Positions 45,386 through 53,612 of a DNA stretch of 64,000 nucleotides are shown here, in pieces (the stretch's first letter is position 1; every line of letters begins with the position of its first letter). The DNA is from Candidatus Accumulibacter affinis (GTDB taxonomy: Bacteria > Pseudomonadota > Gammaproteobacteria > Burkholderiales > Rhodocyclaceae), in contig JADJOT010000011.1 of the NCBI GenBank assembly GCA_016713625.1, positions 1 through 64,000 of the forward strand, read 5' to 3'. A program made the position numbers and the translations under genes. The notes beneath the pieces are model-generated. The model saw only the letters and a program-made list of their open reading frames with translations, was not told the origin of the DNA and did not search any database.

Positions 45386-46081
45386 ATTCTTGCCCCGATG
45401 GCGCGCACCCGTATCGTCCACATGAACGTACCGGCTGCGCTGCAGCCCCGCTTGCAGCAGCGCGTCCTTCTCGCGATGGAACTCGCTATGGCCGTCGGTG
45501 ATCAACGCGCTGAGCTGCCCGGCCGAGAGGTCGATCTGCCACTCCCGCAGTTGCTCAAGCAAGAGCGGCTGCGTCACATGCGCATGGTGGTACTGGTACA
45601 GGATGAAAGCGCGCAGCTGCGGGCCGAAATGCACACCGTCGATCTCGGCAGGCAACTGGCCGATCAGGCCTCGCCCTCGGGGGTGACCCAGCGCTCCAGC
45701 CGATACCGGGTGTTGAACCCCGATCCGGAGCTCCTGCACCACGAAATCCTGGTAGCCCTTGAAGCGACTGTTCGGCGGAATCGTCTCTGCCGGCTGTCGC
45801 TTGACCGACTCGTGGATCTCAAGCTCTGCCGTCTTGTGGCGTTTGCCGTGAGGCTTCGGCGCCTGCCCTTGCTTCTTCTCGGTGCGATCGCCTTCCAGCG
45901 CCGACGGTTTGATCACGGGCTTCGGCTTCTGACCCTTCAGTCGCGCCACCTCATCGCGCAGCGCCTGAATCTGTTCCTGCTGCCGATGGCAGAGTTCCAG
46001 CAGCTGCACTACCGCCGGTGTCCTTTGGTCGGCAGGGATATCCGGGATACCGGGAAGCTTCCGTGGGGTTTCCGTGCTCAT
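45386..46081 (-). pseudogene. tnpC: IS66-type transposase A, N-terminal part
   Basis: Starts MSTETPRKLPGIPDIPADQR at 46081. An N-terminal coiled coil (LLELCHRQQEQIQALRDEVARLKGQ) and a basic linker precede the zinc-finger-like region, then QYHHAHVTQPLLLEQLREWQIDLSAGQL and YVHVDDTGARHRGKNG. Two compensating shifts at about 45672 and 45717 alter some 15 residues. The gene is cut by the IS4-like element at 45385. Confidence 0.82.
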
Positions 46082-46183
46082 GCTGCGGATTGAATCACAT
46101 CTCGCGCGCTGTGTCCAGCCCTTCCTGCAAGCAAGCACCCCGAATTCAGCGAACGCTTATGCCCGGGGTTTTTGAGGAGTTAC

Positions 46184-46191
46184 GTACATTT
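46184..46191 (+). repeat. Target duplication GTACATTT, right copy (IS66-like A)
   Basis: Matches 41990-41997 and directly follows the right inverted repeat end at 46183. Confidence 0.9.
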
Positions 46192-46884
46192 GCTGCAAGC
46201 TGTTGAAGAAGAACAAATTTGTAAGTCGCCAAGCCCAGAAAAAGAAGTCATTCAAGCAACACCCAGAACGTAACCCGCAGTTTGAGAACATCACGAAAAT
46301 CAAAGCGACGTATCTTGCACAGAACCAGCCGGTGATCAGCATGGATACGAAGAAAAAGGAGATGATAGGCAACTTCTATCGCGCGGGGAAATTGTCACAC
46401 GAGAAACCATTGAGGTCTTGGACCATGATTTTGCCAGCTACGGCGAGGGCAAGATTGTGCCGCACGGACTTTATGACGTGGGGTTAAACAAGGGGCACGT
46501 GAACATCGGAACGAGCCGCGATACCACTGAATTTGCGTGCGACAGCGTCGCGCACTGGTGGGAAAATGTGGGCAAGTACGACTATGCTCACGCTACCCAA
46601 CTCCTCCTGACGTGCGATGGCGGGGGAGCAATCCCTCCAATTCCTCTTTGTTTCGACAGGATCTGCAAACCTTGGCCAACCGCATCGGGCTGGAAATTCG
46701 CATTGCCCACTATCCGCCGTACTGTTCCAAACACAACCCGATCGAACACCGCCTTTTCCCTCATGTCACGCGCGCCTGCGAAGGCGTCGTCTTCAAGAGC
46801 GTGCCATTGGTGAAGGAATTGATTGAACGCACGCAGACTAAAACAGGCCTGCGTGTCTCCGTCGACATCCTCAACAAAGTCTGA
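46192..46884 (+). pseudogene. ISAzo13-family transposase, C-terminal part
   Basis: Resumes after the IS66 insertion (CCKLLKKNKFVSRQAQKKKSF, QHPERNPQFENI, VISMDTKKKEMIGNFY), continues EVLDHDFASYGEGKIVPHGLYDVG and ends with HYPPYCSKHNPIEHRLFPH and LRVSVDILNKV. Two more frame changes occur, each in a G run (about 46395 and 46625), where one added G restores the frame. The DDE-type residues (VISMD, LTCDGG, IEHR) are all present. Confidence 0.82.
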
Positions 46885-47017
46885 AACTGGGCGCAAAGCT
46901 TCAGAGCACCTAAAATCAACTCTGAAGATTATTGCCGATTCCGTTCTTCCCCAATGGAATTACACCGTTTCTCCGCAGTCAGATAACGAACTTCCGCAAG
47001 TTGTTTTTTGAACGTTC

Positions 47018-47500
47018 CTAAGCGAGCACCAGAGCGAGCTTGACGAGAAACTGCTTCGCCTTCTTCTGGTCGGCCGCCGTCCTTAGTGCTGCGCGCAGTT
47101 TTCCGACCTTTCGCTGGAGGTCTGCTGCCGTTCTTGCTTCCTCGATCTCGGCTATCAGCCCACCCGCCTGCGACCCCAGCAACTCCACCAGGCTGCAGAT
47201 GGCGTAGCTCTTGGCGAGACTGATGTCCTCTTCCGGTAGCTTCGGAGGAAGCACCGCTTCCCGTATCCCCTGCGCGACCTCTTCCGCGACCTCTTCCTGC
47301 ACGAAGGCGCCATCGAGCAAGGCGCTGAGTAGCGGTTGGCCCTCGGCCTCCGAAGCGCCAAGTGCCAGCAACTGGTGCCCGGTACGCTGACCATCGACCA
47401 TGATCAACATCGCCCGGAGGCGGAAGGGGAGGCGGTTCGCGCGGGTGGCGATCTCCTCATGGCCCTTCGCTGTTTTACTGAAGACTGATGAAAGGTGCAT
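47018..47500 (-). CDS. Uncharacterised protein
   Basis: 160 aa. The N-terminus FSKTAKGHEEIATRANRLPFRLRAMLIMVDGQRTG resembles a small conserved motif found at the start of many betaproteobacterial proteins of unknown function; the rest is helical and alanine/glutamate-rich (ADLQRKVGKLRAALRTAADQ). No signal peptide or membrane segment. ATG at 47500; the stop (TAG) shares its last base with the ISAzo13 end, but the uninterrupted host sequence would stop at the same place, so the gene is not shortened. Convergent with NUDIX. Confidence 0.6.
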   Translation of the reverse strand: MHLSSVFSKTAKGHEEIATRANRLPFRLRAMLIMVDGQRTGHQLLALGASEAEGQPLLSALLDGAFVQEEVAEEVAQGIREAVLPPKLPEEDISLAKSYAICSLVELLGSQAGGLIAEIEEARTAADLQRKVGKLRAALRTAADQKKAKQFLVKLALVLA

Positions 47501-47652
47501 CCGTGAAAGCTTTCCAGAAACGGCAGAACGATGTTGCGCGAAGTAACGGGTTTCTGCAAGAGTCCCGATGAATTATGGTATCGTGCTCTTTTAGATATTG
47601 AGTCGACGCGAACCGCCACGCGTAGATGGCGCAGCTCCAGCAAGACTTCGGG

Positions 47653-48210
47653 ATGAGCCTGCTTTCGCTGCTTGCCACCCTGCTGCTTGAGCAGGTCCGC
47701 CCGCTATCCTACGGTGAGTTGGTCCAGAAACCGCTCTCCCGGCTCGCGGATTTTCTCCAACACCGCTTCGACGCAGGCGAGCGGCGGAACGGAATCATTG
47801 GCTGGCTGCTCGGGGTCGGTGTGTTGATGCTCTTCAGCACCGGCCTGCACTTCCTCCTCTCCGACCTCAGTCCACTGCCGGGCTGGTTGTGGACGGTTCT
47901 CGTTCTTTCTGCGGCGATGCGCTACCGCCATTGTGGACATTATTATACCGGCATTCAGCTGGCCCGTCGTGCGGACGATGTGACACAGGCGCGTAATTTG
48001 CTATTATTAACTGGCTTCCGGTGCGGCCCACCGCTGCCAGCTTCGCCATCGTTGGCAATTTCGAGGATGCGGTGGGCTGCTGGCGTGCGCAGGCCGACCA
48101 ATGGCCCGCGGATGACTTGAGTCATGGAGAGTGCCGTCGGGCTGCTTTGGCGTGCGCTGGTGTTGTGGTTGTTGCTGTTGTTTGGGCTTGCCAGTCTGGT
48201 AGGCGGTTGA
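47653..48210 (+). pseudogene. CobD/CbiB-like protein with internal deletion
   Basis: The first 120 residues (MSLLSLLATLLLEQVRPLSYGELVQKPLSRLADFLQ, then LHFLLSDLSPLPGWLWTVLVL and HYYTGIQLARRADDVTQARN) match the N-terminus of CobD/CbiB family membrane proteins, normally about 310 aa. At about 48010 the sequence jumps to the typical C-terminal region (TAASFAIVGNFEDAVGCWRAQADQWP) and then, in a third frame, to the last helix (MESAVGLLWRALVLW). Roughly 120 residues are missing. The remnant precedes phaA and is most likely inactive. Confidence 0.75.
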
Positions 48211-48234
48211 TCGATTACTTACAGGAGTTTCTTC

Positions 48235-49416
48235 ATGAGCAGAGAAGTCGTTGTACTAAGCGCGGTTCGTTCGGCCATTGGCACTTTCGGAGGTTCCCTT
48301 GCCAACATGGAGCCGCATGAGCTGGCCGGTACCGTAATGAAGGAGTCGATCGCCCGTTCCGGCGTCGACCCGCAGCAAATCAACTACGTTGCTGTCGGCA
48401 ACGTCATTCCGACTGATTCGCGCTTTGCCTATGTTTCCCGCGTAGCCTCGATTCAGGCAGGTCTGCCGATGGATTCCGTGGCCATGGCGGTCAACCGGCT
48501 CTGCGCCTCGGGCTTGCAGGGTGTCGTTTGCGCTGCTCAGAACATCCTGCTCAGCGACTCCGACTACGGCATCGGTGGTGGTGTGGAAGTCATGTCGCGC
48601 GGTTCCTACATGCTGCCGGCGATGCGCTCCGGCGCCCGCATGGGGGACGCCAAGGCCATCGACATGATGGTCGCCACGCTCAGCGACCCGTTTGGTGTCG
48701 GCCACATGGGCGTTACCGCCGAGAACCTGGCCAAGAAGTGGAGCATCAGCCGCGAAGAGCAGGATGCATTCTCGGTCGAGTCGCAGCGCCGCGCCGCCGC
48801 CGCAATTGCCGAGGGTCGGTTCAAGTCGCAGATCCTGCCGATCGTCATGAAGACCCGCAAGGGTGACGTGGTCTTCGATACGGATGAACATGTCAAGGCG
48901 GGCACCACGATCGAAGCCCTGGCCAAGATGAAGCCGGCTTTCATCAAGGACGGAACGGTTACCGCCGGCAACGCCTCGGGCATCAATGACGGCGCTGCCT
49001 TCCTCGTGCTCGCTGCGGCCGATGTCGCTGCCCAGGCGGGTCAGAAGCCGATCGCTCGTCTCGTTTCCTACGCTGTTGCCGGTGTGCCAAACGAGATCAT
49101 GGGCGAAGGTCCCATCCCGGCGACCAAGCTGGCACTCAAGAAGGCTGGTTTGACGCTCGATCAGATGGACGTCATCGAGGCCAACGAAGCGTTTGCTGCA
49201 CAGGCCATTGCGGTCAGCAAGGGCCTCGGCCTCGACCCGGTGAAGACCAATCCGAACGGCGGCGCGATCGCTCTCGGCCACCCCGTCGGCTGCTCCGGTG
49301 CTTTCATCGCCACCAAGGCCATCTACGAGTTGCAGCGCACCGGCGGCAAGTACGCGCTGGTCACCATGTGTATTGGTGGTGGGCAAGGTATAGCGGTGAT
49401 TTTCGAGCGCGTCTGA
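48235..49416 (+). CDS. phaA: Acetyl-CoA acetyltransferase (beta-ketothiolase)
   Basis: 393 aa, full-length degradative/biosynthetic thiolase. Condenses two acetyl-CoA to acetoacetyl-CoA, first step of PHB synthesis. The acylated cysteine is in NRLCASGLQGV near residue 88, the histidine in GHPVGCSGA near 350, and the second cysteine in MCIGGGQG near 380. AGGAG precedes ATG. It could be PhaA or BktB; the sequence alone does not separate them. It has its own terminator. Confidence 0.93.
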   Translation: MSREVVVLSAVRSAIGTFGGSLANMEPHELAGTVMKESIARSGVDPQQINYVAVGNVIPTDSRFAYVSRVASIQAGLPMDSVAMAVNRLCASGLQGVVCAAQNILLSDSDYGIGGGVEVMSRGSYMLPAMRSGARMGDAKAIDMMVATLSDPFGVGHMGVTAENLAKKWSISREEQDAFSVESQRRAAAAIAEGRFKSQILPIVMKTRKGDVVFDTDEHVKAGTTIEALAKMKPAFIKDGTVTAGNASGINDGAAFLVLAAADVAAQAGQKPIARLVSYAVAGVPNEIMGEGPIPATKLALKKAGLTLDQMDVIEANEAFAAQAIAVSKGLGLDPVKTNPNGGAIALGHPVGCSGAFIATKAIYELQRTGGKYALVTMCIGGGQGIAVIFERV

Positions 49417-49439
49417 TAGCGGTTCTCGCAACGTTCCAG

Positions 49440-49470
49440 AAACCCGACCGTTCCGCGGTCGGGTTTTTTG
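49440..49470 (+). terminator. Intrinsic terminator after the thiolase gene
   Basis: Stem AACCCGACCG (49441-49450) with CGGTCGGGTT (49456-49465), 5-nt loop, then TTTTTT. It lies 25 nt after the thiolase stop and can serve both directions. Confidence 0.9.
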
Positions 49471-49498
49471 TGCCTCGCCCTGAAGGGCGGGAAAGCCA

Positions 49499-49786
49499 TC
49501 ACCCGCGATACGTCTGCAAGTGAATGCTCGTCTCGGTGCTCTGAATCCCCTTGATTAGCCGCACCCGCTCCAGCACCGACGACAGCTCCGACAAATTGGC
49601 CGCGCGCAGGCTGGCGAGCAGGTCCCAGCGACCGTTGGTATCGTGGATTCCAGCAACCCCGGGTTCGCCGAGCAGGCTGGCGATGACAGCGCGGGTTTCG
49701 TTGCCGTCGACCGCAATGCTCATCCAGGCGTGAATTTCGTTCGGTTGCGCGTCGGGACGCAGGAGAACCGTGTAGCCGACGATCAC
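49499..49786 (-). pseudogene. Lrp/AsnC-family regulator, C-terminal ligand-binding half only
   Basis: 95 aa holding the RAM effector domain (IVGYTVLLRPDAQPNEIHAW ... GVAGIHDTNGRWDLLASL ... TSIHLQTY). The HTH domain is missing: upstream codons still read RLEDTGVIVGY, the usual linker, and then the frame is lost where the ornithine cyclodeaminase gene begins. Full-length Lrp proteins have about 60 more residues. Divergent lrp-ocd-arginase clusters are typical, so the deletion removed the HTH and the shared promoter region. It cannot bind DNA as it stands. Confidence 0.75.
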
Positions 49787-49842
49787 GCCCGTGTCTTCGA
49801 GTCGCGTGCCTCAGGAAAGATGCCATCCGACGTGTCACCACA

Positions 49843-50897
49843 CTGTTTTTGAGCGCTGAGCGCGTGGCTGAAATCATCAACCGCAAGGGCATCGCCGAAT
49901 GCATCGCCGGTGTCGCTGCGTACATCAAGCAGGATTTCCTGCGCTGGAACGATTTCGACAAGTGCGCCCGCGTTGCCAATCACTCTGACGTCGGTGTGAT
50001 CGAACTGATGCCGGTAGCTGATGCCAGGACCTATGCCTTCAAGTATGTGAACGGCCACCCGGCGAATTATCGCCACAACCTGCCAACCGTGATGGCTTTT
50101 GGCGTGCTCGCCGACGTGGAAACCGGGATACCGAATCTGATCAGCGAACTGACCATCACCACGGCGATACGTACCGCTGCCATGTCGGCCGTCGCGGCAG
50201 GCGCCATGGCGCGTCCGGACAGCAGGACCATGGCCTTGATCGGCAACGGGCGCAGAGTGAGTTTCAGGCGCTGGCCTTCCATCACCTGCTCGGCATCGAG
50301 ACTTTCCATCTCTTCGATATCGATCCCTGTGCCACCGACAAGCTGGTCGCCAACCTCGACCGCGTCGGCCTGAAGAGCAGGCGCTTCAGTGACGCCAGGA
50401 CAGCCGTCAAAGGCTGTGACATCGTCACGACCGTCACTGCCGACAAGGCGAACGCGACGATCCTGACCGCGGACATGATCGAACCCGGCATGCACATCAA
50501 CGGCGTCGGCGGCGATTGCCCGGGCAAGACCGAGCTGCACGCCGACGTGCTGCGCAAGGGGCCGGTGTTCTGCGAGTTCGAGCCGCAGTCGCGTATCGAA
50601 GGCGACATGCAGCAGATGCCGGCTGACTTCCCGGTGACCGAACTGTGGCAGGTGTTGTCCGGCGAAGTGGTCGGTCGCAGCAGTGCGGATCAGGTCACCA
50701 TTTATGATTCGGTGGGCTTCGCCCTGGAAGACTACTCGGCGCTGCGTTACATGCGCGATGTGGCGGCCGAACTGAAAATGACGGAAACTATCTCCCTCAT
50801 ACCGACGCTGGCCAACCCGAAGGACCTCTTCGGCTTCCTCGCCAAAAACCGCGGCGCAAAACGCCCGCTTCTGGCCGCCGTAGCAGTGGCCGCCTGA
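49843..50897 (+). pseudogene. Ornithine cyclodeaminase, frameshifted
   Basis: NAD-dependent ornithine to proline conversion. First frame: SAERVAEIINRKGIAECIAG, WNDFDKCARVANHSDVGVIELMPV, NLPTVMAFGVLADVETG. At about 50250 (GGG of CAACGGGCGC) the frame shifts; one more G restores GNGAQSEFQALAFHHLLGIE. The second half has VTADKANATILTADMIEPGMHINGVGGDCPGKTEL and ends at 50897. The start codon is not clear because the junction with the truncated lrp gene is compromised; TTG at 49849 is possible. Followed by arginase 24 nt later. Confidence 0.83.
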
Positions 50898-50921
50898 TTC
50901 ATTGACAACGAGGTTGAAGTC

Positions 50922-51870
50922 TTGCTGACCGTACTTCCTGTAAGCCTCATCGGCGTTCCCACCGACGTCGGCGCGGCAACGCCGGGCGCCCGCATGGGGC
51001 CGGAGGCGCTGCGCGTCGCCGGCATCGGCAAGGCGATCGCCCAGTTTGGCATCGAGGTCAGGGACTGCGGCAACCTCAGCGGCCCGGCCAACCCTGACCT
51101 GCCCGCGGTCGATGGTTTTCGTCACATGCGCGAGGTCGTGGCGTGGAACCTCTCTGCACGATGCGGTGCATGCCGAACTCAACGACGGGCGCCTTCCGAT
51201 CATGCTTGGCGGGGACCACTGCCTGGCCATCGGTTCGATCAGCGCCGTCGCCCGGTACTGCCGCGAGACCGGAAGGAATCTTCGCGTTTTGTGGTTCGAT
51301 GCGCACGCCGATTTCAACACCGCCACAATGACCCCCAGCGGCAACATCCATGGCATGCCAGGCGCTTGTCTGTGCGGCTTTGGCCCATCGCTACTGACAG
51401 AAATTGGCGGACAGGTACCGGCCATGGCGCCGCATGAACTTTGCGAGATCGGCATCCGCAGTGTCGACGAGGGTGAAAAGCGCTTCCTCGCCGAAATCGG
51501 TATTGAAGTCTTCGACATGCGCTATGTCGACGAGGTCGGCATGCGCGAAACCATGGAACAGGCCCTTGCCGGCGTCGATCCGGCAACGCACCTGCACGTC
51601 AGCCTCGATGTGGATTTCCTTGACCCGGAAATCGCACCGGGAGTGGGGACCACGGTACGTGGTGGTCCGACCTACCGTGAGGCACAACTGTGCATGGAAA
51701 TGATCGCTGATACCGGGCGGCTAGGCTCGCTCGACATTGTCGAACTCAACCCTGCTCTGGATCTGCGGAACATGACGGCAGAGCTGGCGGTGGACCTCGT
51801 CGAGAGCTTGTTCGGCAAGAGCACCCTGATGCGCATGCACAGGCAGGCGGGTGGCCCATCGACCCGGTAA
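50922..51870 (+). pseudogene. rocF: Arginase, one frameshift
   Basis: Arginase cleaves arginine to ornithine and urea. First frame: LIGVPTDVGAATPGARMGPEALR (residues 9-31). A shift near 51152 leads to SLHDAVHAELNDGRLPIMLGGDHCLAIG. The Mn-binding motifs are present: GGDHCLAIGS, WFDAHADFNT and SLDVDFLDPEIAPG. Together about 315 aa, normal. TTG start at 50922 with GAGG upstream. It acts with the adjacent ornithine cyclodeaminase to convert arginine to proline. Confidence 0.86.
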
Positions 51871-52148
51871 TGGAATCTGTCGCCATCCTCGATCGCCTCC
51901 GCCCAATAGTTGTATTCGTCGTCGGGTGAGTCCGGACGATCCGGCGTCCTTCCCGACGCCCGGGCAAGCCGGTTTCTCTCCCTGAGCTCCGTCGTGCGCC
52001 AGTTCCCGATCCGCAGGCGAGTGATCTGTCGCGGCGGACGTCCGCTGTTGTCTGGAGGTGGGTGGTTGGCGGCAGTTACCGCAAAAGGGTGCAGCCAGCA
52101 GACCGGCAAGCAGTGCCGAAAAATCCTGGCGAATTCACGTCGATTCAT
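51672..52148 (-). CDS. Putative exported small protein, unknown
   Basis: Minus-strand frame from ATG at 52148 with AGGAG at a 7-nt spacing. The start, MNRREFARIFRHCLPVCWLHPFAVTAA, looks like a signal peptide. Downstream is RLRIGNWRTTELRERNRLARASG and DDEYNYWAEAIEDGDRFHYRVD, then it runs antisense into the arginase gene for about 200 nt. The true end is probably near 51850. No domain recognised. Low confidence in the 3' part. Confidence 0.4.
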   Translation of the reverse strand: MNRREFARIFRHCLPVCWLHPFAVTAANHPPPDNSGRPPRQITRLRIGNWRTTELRERNRLARASGRTPDRPDSPDDEYNYWAEAIEDGDRFHYRVDGPPACLCMRIRVLLPNKLSTRSTASSAVMFRRSRAGLSSTMSSEPSRPVSAIISMHSCASR

Positions 52149-52256
52149 TGCAATCTCCTGTTTAGCGACTTTGCCGACATGGCGGGCGCGCAATCCGGAT
52201 CAAATCCTCCCGATCGGTTTCCTGTGCAGGCGGTGGATCAAACCGTGCCCTGTTGC

Positions 52257-52275
52257 AAAGGCGCCCGGGCGCCTT
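52257..52275 (-). terminator. Terminator-like hairpin after the small gene pair
   Basis: Minus strand AAGGCGCCCGGGCGCCTTT, a perfect inverted repeat directly after the stop of the 52279-52574 gene, with a short T run. Plausible intrinsic terminator. Confidence 0.6.
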
Positions 52276-52278
52276 CCC

Positions 52279-52574
52279 TTACCTGTTCATGCCGAATGCC
52301 TCGGCCACTTCCCGGATCGTCTCGAGGTCCACCAGACAGCATTCGCCGCTTCGCTCGCGCAGAATCACATGTCCGGCATGGCCGGCATGTCGATCTCGAT
52401 TTTGCGGTCGAGGCCGTAGAGGTCGAAGTGGGCGTCGCAGAGCATCCGCTTGAGCAGGCCCCGCATCGGGTCGAGAAACGGCCCGAGCACGTTGGGCGCG
52501 ATCTTTTCCGCCATGTTATTCAGCGTCAGCATGGCATAAGCCTGCGCCGGACTGAGCCACAGGCCCGGCACCAT
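52279..52574 (-). pseudogene. Small uncharacterised protein, frameshifted
   Basis: Starts MVPGLWLSPAQAYAMLTLNN and continues KIAPNVLGPFLDPMRGLLKRMLCDAHFDLYGLDRKIEIDMP. It then shifts near 52370, within ATGCCGGCCATGCCGGAC, a direct repeat of ATGCCGG; the other frame carries on GHVILRERSGECCLVDLETIREVAEAFGMNR and stops at 52279. About 98 aa when joined. No known domain. The gene follows the 118-aa unknown gene by six bases, so they form one operon. Confidence 0.5.
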
Positions 52575-52580
52575 GTAGGT

Positions 52581-52937
52581 CTAGCCGAGCAGAGCAAGCA
52601 GCCGACCGGCGACATGCTGCGGGTCCGTCACATAGACGGGCAGCAGATCATCCTGCAGGTAGCGTGCCGAGTGCACACAGCGAAAGGCCGCGATCACGCC
52701 GTTGGCAAGGCAACGCTCGGCGGCCAGCCGAACGTGCTCAGGCGGCCTGACGAAGAGGGCGCAGCCCTTGCCCAGCGATCCCGGCAGACCAGAAAAAAGG
52801 TAGTAGCCGGCCGGCGCCGGATAGTGGCGCCCGTTGGACTCCTCGACATGGACGGAGGTCCAGTCGGCAAACAGCGCTTCAAGTGCTGCAGTCGGCCCGG
52901 CGACGAGCGGGCCTTCAAACCTGGCGTAATCAGCCAT
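52581..52937 (-). CDS. Uncharacterised 118-aa protein
   Basis: Starts MADYARFEGPLVAGPTAALEALF at 52937 with GGAG upstream. The rest (SVHVEESNGRHYPAPAGYYLFSGLPG, VRPPEHVRLAAERCLANGVIAAF, RYLQDDLLPVYVTDPQHVAGRLLAL) is compact and soluble, with no signal peptide. I do not recognise the family. It is co-directional with the downstream small gene. Confidence 0.6.
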   Translation of the reverse strand: MADYARFEGPLVAGPTAALEALFADWTSVHVEESNGRHYPAPAGYYLFSGLPGSLGKGCALFVRPPEHVRLAAERCLANGVIAAFRCVHSARYLQDDLLPVYVTDPQHVAGRLLALLG

Positions 52938-53266
52938 GATGTTTCTCCACTCCCCCATGGTTCCGGCGTGCGCCGGGCCCCGGGGGATGCAGAGGCGGTG
53001 ACGCTTTAGCAGCTTTTTTGAGTCGCCCTGCAAGTTGTCTTTAACTCGGCGACGGCCTTTCGGCCAGGGCACGTGGTCTTGTGCCGTGAATGAATCATCT
53101 CATCCCGCAGGCTCACAGGATGAGACAGTGAACCATCTTTCGCAAAAAAATCGCGGGCTTCGTTCGGCCAGGATGCGGCGAAGCTCGGGCTCCTGCGCAC
53201 GCACAAGCCGGCAGCCTCCGCGATGGCCGGCGGCTTGCCGCCGCAGAGGCAGGCCTCGCCGACCGC

Positions 53267-53443
53267 TCAGCGGACCTGGCACATCCGTCGCCAGACTGCG
53301 GGACGCTGCAGGATCTCCGCGTTCCTTTCCCAGGGGGTCGGCTCACGAAACGCGTCCGGCAGGGGATGTGCATCGGTCGGGCCAATGATCAGGTTGAACA
53401 TCGCCTGCAGGCGGTTGAGGAAGGTGGGGTCGCGAGAGGTCAT
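53267..53443 (-). CDS. Possible 58-aa protein
   Basis: Minus-strand frame starting at an ATG (53443): MTSRDPTFLNRLQAMFNLII and ending WRRMCQVR. It has protein-like amphipathic composition, but no clear ribosome site and no recognised homologue. Treat as tentative. Confidence 0.3.
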   Translation of the reverse strand: MTSRDPTFLNRLQAMFNLIIGPTDAHPLPDAFREPTPWERNAEILQRPAVWRRMCQVR

Positions 53444-53481
53444 GGTGGGATCCGGTCAGGTTGACGGAAGCCAGTCTGCGC

Positions 53482-53515
53482 CATTCCGCGCTCGCGGAAT
53501 GTGCGATAAATCGCA
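53482..53515. repeat. Two adjacent inverted repeats
   Basis: CATTCCGCG-CT-CGCGGAATG (53482-53501) and TGCGAT-AA-ATCGCA (53502-53515) lie back to back. They could be a bidirectional terminator, a protein operator or an element end. Confidence 0.5.
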
Positions 53516-53555
53516 TTACACACGTTAAATCAGTAGTGCGTGTCGCACCGGGGCG

Positions 53556-53563
53556 AATTCCGT
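53556..53563 (+). repeat. Target duplication AATTCCGT, left copy (IS66-like B)
   Basis: AATTCCGT repeated at 56265-56272. Eight base pairs, as in IS66 family. Confidence 0.92.
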
Positions 53564-53612
53564 GTAAGTATTCGGTGAACCCGTGGTCCAGGTTTGGCGT
53601 TGGCAAGGGGCG

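Larger units (their letters stand above)
41998..46183 (-). mobile_element. IS66-like transposon A with DUF4338 gene, interrupted by IS4
   Basis: Inverted repeats GTAACTTCTCAAAAACCC (left, 41998) and, on the other strand, GTAACTCCTCAAAAACCC (right end 46183), 24 of 29 matching. Eight-bp target duplication GTACATTT. Genes: a TnpC-type transposase on the minus strand starting at 46081, and a DUF4338 (DruA-like) gene behind it. No tnpA or tnpB is present, as in the ISBst12 subgroup. Removing the nested IS4 leaves about 2.6 kb. The element lies in the ISAzo13-like transposase. Confidence 0.88.
41503..47018 (+). mobile_element. ISAzo13-like insertion sequence (outermost of a three-level nest)
   Basis: Terminal inverted repeats start GGAACGTTCAAAAAACAA at 41503 and, reversed, end at 47018. 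The host sequence on both sides is CTCGCTAA / TAAGCGAG, so the target duplication is TA or TAA. The transposase is interrupted by an IS66-like transposon (41998-46183) which is itself interrupted by an IS4-like element (43838-45372). Without these inserts the IS is about 1.3 kb, as expected. The insertion point is the palindromic spacer between convergent genes, so no host gene is destroyed. Confidence 0.88.
52938..53555 (-). other. Intergenic stretch with one tiny ORF and two nested palindromes
   Basis: Little coding potential. It contains a 58-codon frame (53267-53443), an arginine-rich open stretch around 53006-53280 that I do not trust, and a palindrome cluster at 53482-53515. It lies just left of the IS66-like element B. 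No CRISPR or tRNA was found. Confidence 0.4.

Noticed and set aside
53113..53385. 90-codon minus-strand frame near 53.2 kb
   Set aside because: Cysteine/arginine/alanine-rich and without start site; overlaps the more protein-like 58-codon frame and the palindromes.
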